Positions 5,350 to 7,053 of a DNA stretch of 7,053 nt are shown here, piece after piece (position 1 is the first letter of the stretch; every line of letters starts with the position of its first letter). The notes below the pieces were generated by a model. It did not search any database, was not told where the DNA came from, and saw nothing but the letters and a program-made list of their open reading frames with translations. The stretch is from Candidatus Hydrothermota bacterium (GTDB lineage Bacteria; Hydrothermota; Hydrothermia; B15-G9), in the NCBI GenBank assembly GCA_003645975.1, contig QNDP01000062.1, positions 1-7,053 of the forward strand. Reading direction: 5' to 3'. The position numbers were made by a program, and so were the translations under genes.

Positions 5350-7053
5350 ATGTTGAGCTACAAAGACGGCACGCTCTATGTGGAGGGTGTGCCTGTTCAC
5401 AAAATAGTTGGTGAAACGGGCACGCCCGTTTATATTTACAGCCTCAACAAGTTGGTCGAGAATTATCGAAGATTTGAGGCCGCCTTCGACATCCCACATT
5501 TGACCGCCTATTCGCTTAAGGCCAACGCCAATTTGAATTTGATACATAAACTTGCGACTCTGGGCGCTGGCGCTGATGTCGTCTCGGTCGGTGAACTTCG
5601 GAAGGCGCTTCTCGCAGGATTTTCACCGCAGAAGATCGTTTTTGCAGGTGTTGGCAAACGGAGCGACGAGATAGAATTCGCAATAAAAACCGGTATCCTG
5701 CTGCTCAATGTGGAGTCTGAGGGCGAATTCTTTGAGATCGAACGCATTGCAGCGAAATTGGAAAGGCCTGTGAATATAGCGATCCGTATCAACCCGGAGT
5801 TTGCAGCATCCAGTCAAAAACAGAGGATGGGGATCAGCACGAGCGAACGCGGCACGAAATTCGGCGTCCCGCTCGACCACGCAGTCCGACTTTACGAACA
5901 TGCCCGAAGGTCTAAGTTTTTGATACCAAAAGGAATCCATGTCCATCTCGGCTCTCAGATCAAAACGCCTCAGCCCTATGTCCAAGCGTTGCAGTGGCTT
6001 AGACCTATCATCGAAGAGTTTCCGGAGATAGAGATCCTCGACATAGGCGGCGGATTCGGAATACCCTATTCAGAGGCCGAACTCGACCAATTCGTTGAAA
6101 TCGAGGAGATTGGCAAAGTTCTGTCCCCGATATTGAAGGAAATCGGCAGGTTCGTCGTGTTTGAGCCCGGCCGCATGATAGCCGCAAACATCGGCATCCT
6201 TGTTACTAAGGTGCTTTACACGAAGCGTTCAGGAAACAGGCACTATGTCATAGTCGATGCCGCAATGAACGATCTGCTGCGCCCGGCGATGTATCGAGCC
6301 AAGCACAGGATCATCCCTTGCGATCTGACGAAAGGCAGAAGTTCGGTTGTCGTCGATGTCGTTGGCCCCGTATGTGAACCGAGAGATGTGCTGGCCGAGC
6401 AGGTGGCACTGCCTCAGCCGCAAAGTGGCGAGTTGTTGGCGATACTCGACACCGGTGCCTACGGTTTCGTCCTCTCGTCGAACTACAATGCGCGAATGAG
6501 GCCGCCCGAAGTTATCGTGGACGGTGATGAGTGGGCTGTCGTTCGCAGTCGAGAAAATCTGTTCGATCTTATTCGGAATGAACATGTTTTCGTGCCGATG
6601 GTTGAAAAAGGGAGCAAACCCTTACGGCGGGCGACCGTGAGAGTGGGAGTTACCGACATCCGGGCTCTGCCGACATTCCGTTCCGAACGGCTTTCTCAAG
6701 CGATTTTCGGGTTCACAGTGAAAGTTCTTGAGGAACATGGAGATTGGTCGTTTGTCGAATTGGAGTCAGACGGCTATCGAGGTTGGATTAGGTCAAAACA
6801 TCTCGAGGCTGTTGATGGCGACGCCGACGACTGGTCTCACATTGTGAAAGTGCCGTTCGCCAAAGTGTTCGCAGGCCCCAGCGAGGCATCGGAACTGATT
6901 TGCAAACTGCCTTTGAATGCGCGCATCAAACTGCATCACATGGTCGGCGACTTTGCTGCGTTTCCGTTCAGAGATGGCAAGATGGGCTATGTGCAATTCG
7001 GCGAGCTATTACACCGCTCGGAGATCCGCCCGGATCTCAATGCCATGCTTGCA
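5350..7053 (+). CDS. lysA: Diaminopimelate decarboxylase fused to tandem SH3-like domains (probable NlpC/P60 DAP-peptidase fusion), 3' end outside window
   Basis: I translated 568 codons without a stop up to the window edge. Residues 1 to about 415 are a full fold-type III PLP decarboxylase of the LysA type. They include the PLP lysine K57 in AYSLKAN, HVHLGSQ (197-203), ILDIGGGFG (229-237), EPGRMIA (272-278), VDAAMNDLLRPAMY, the Cys-Glu pair C342-E343 in GPVCEPRD, and GAYGFVLSSNYN (369-380). LysA converts meso-DAP to L-lysine and CO2 in the cytoplasm. Normal LysA proteins end near VVRSRENLFDLIRNE (398-412). Here the chain continues with two SH3-like domains, about 430-488 (DIRALPTFRSE, GDWSFVEL, GYRGWIR) and about 497-557 (AKVFAGPSEASEL, GKMGYVQF). 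The pair resembles that of YkfC-type gamma-D-glutamyl-L-diamino acid endopeptidases, whose NlpC/P60 domain would come next, outside the window. There is no signal peptide. ATG 5350 is one base after the tlpA stop and lacks a Shine-Dalgarno site, so translation probably depends on coupling. The LysA call is very secure and the peptidase end is inferred. Confidence 0.94.
   Translation, partial: MLSYKDGTLYVEGVPVHKIVGETGTPVYIYSLNKLVENYRRFEAAFDIPHLTAYSLKANANLNLIHKLATLGAGADVVSVGELRKALLAGFSPQKIVFAGVGKRSDEIEFAIKTGILLLNVESEGEFFEIERIAAKLERPVNIAIRINPEFAASSQKQRMGISTSERGTKFGVPLDHAVRLYEHARRSKFLIPKGIHVHLGSQIKTPQPYVQALQWLRPIIEEFPEIEILDIGGGFGIPYSEAELDQFVEIEEIGKVLSPILKEIGRFVVFEPGRMIAANIGILVTKVLYTKRSGNRHYVIVDAAMNDLLRPAMYRAKHRIIPCDLTKGRSSVVVDVVGPVCEPRDVLAEQVALPQPQSGELLAILDTGAYGFVLSSNYNARMRPPEVIVDGDEWAVVRSRENLFDLIRNEHVFVPMVEKGSKPLRRATVRVGVTDIRALPTFRSERLSQAIFGFTVKVLEEHGDWSFVELESDGYRGWIRSKHLEAVDGDADDWSHIVKVPFAKVFAGPSEASELICKLPLNARIKLHHMVGDFAAFPFRDGKMGYVQFGELLHRSEIRPDLNAMLA

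Noticed and set aside
5623..5985. Open frame on the - strand, with others at 5508-5792, 6229-6585 and 6793-6996
   Set aside because: All are antisense shadows of the lysA fusion gene, whose protein motifs are unmistakable.
6580..6640. Separate NlpC/P60 gene starting at ATG 6598 instead of a fusion
   Set aside because: No stop codon separates the LysA end from the SH3 part, the frame does not change, and no ribosome binding site precedes ATG 6598.

Overview
The window (roughly balanced base composition) holds eight protein genes, all on the + strand, almost without gaps. It begins inside an elongation factor G-like gene and ends inside a lysA fusion gene. No RNA gene, CRISPR array, insertion sequence or convincing promoter or terminator was seen. 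The source is a bacterium: there is a lipoprotein signal, a meso-diaminopimelate (DAP) decarboxylase, and strong AGGAGG-type Shine-Dalgarno sites. The EF-G part resembles the EF-G-2 type. The membrane cassette recalls families I associate with uncultured candidate phyla and Chloroflexi-like lineages, but the phylum cannot be fixed from the sequence alone.

Layout. Positions 1-876 are the C-terminal part of the EF-G-like GTPase. It overlaps by 4 bases a small membrane-anchored protein (873-1307). Next come four membrane-protein genes separated by 0-40 bases: an FnIII-like/TM/alpha-beta protein (1345-2472), a six-TM protein (2485-3102), a TM/alpha-beta/TM protein with a polyarginine tail (3106-3999) and a roughly seven-TM protein (4003-4719). 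These look like one co-translated unit and probably a membrane complex of unknown function. A TlpA/ResA-like thioredoxin lipoprotein follows (4743-5348). One base later starts lysA, whose frame stays open to the window edge (5350-7053).

The most striking object is the last gene. A complete DAP decarboxylase domain (about residues 1-415) runs without a stop into two bacterial SH3-like domains (about 430-488 and 497-557). These resemble the N-terminal SH3 pair of NlpC/P60 gamma-D-glutamyl-L-diamino acid endopeptidases (YkfC type). If an NlpC/P60 domain follows beyond the window, one polypeptide would release DAP from cell-wall peptides and decarboxylate it to lysine. The second point of interest is the membrane cassette, in which two proteins carry alpha/beta domains that may be distantly related to each other.
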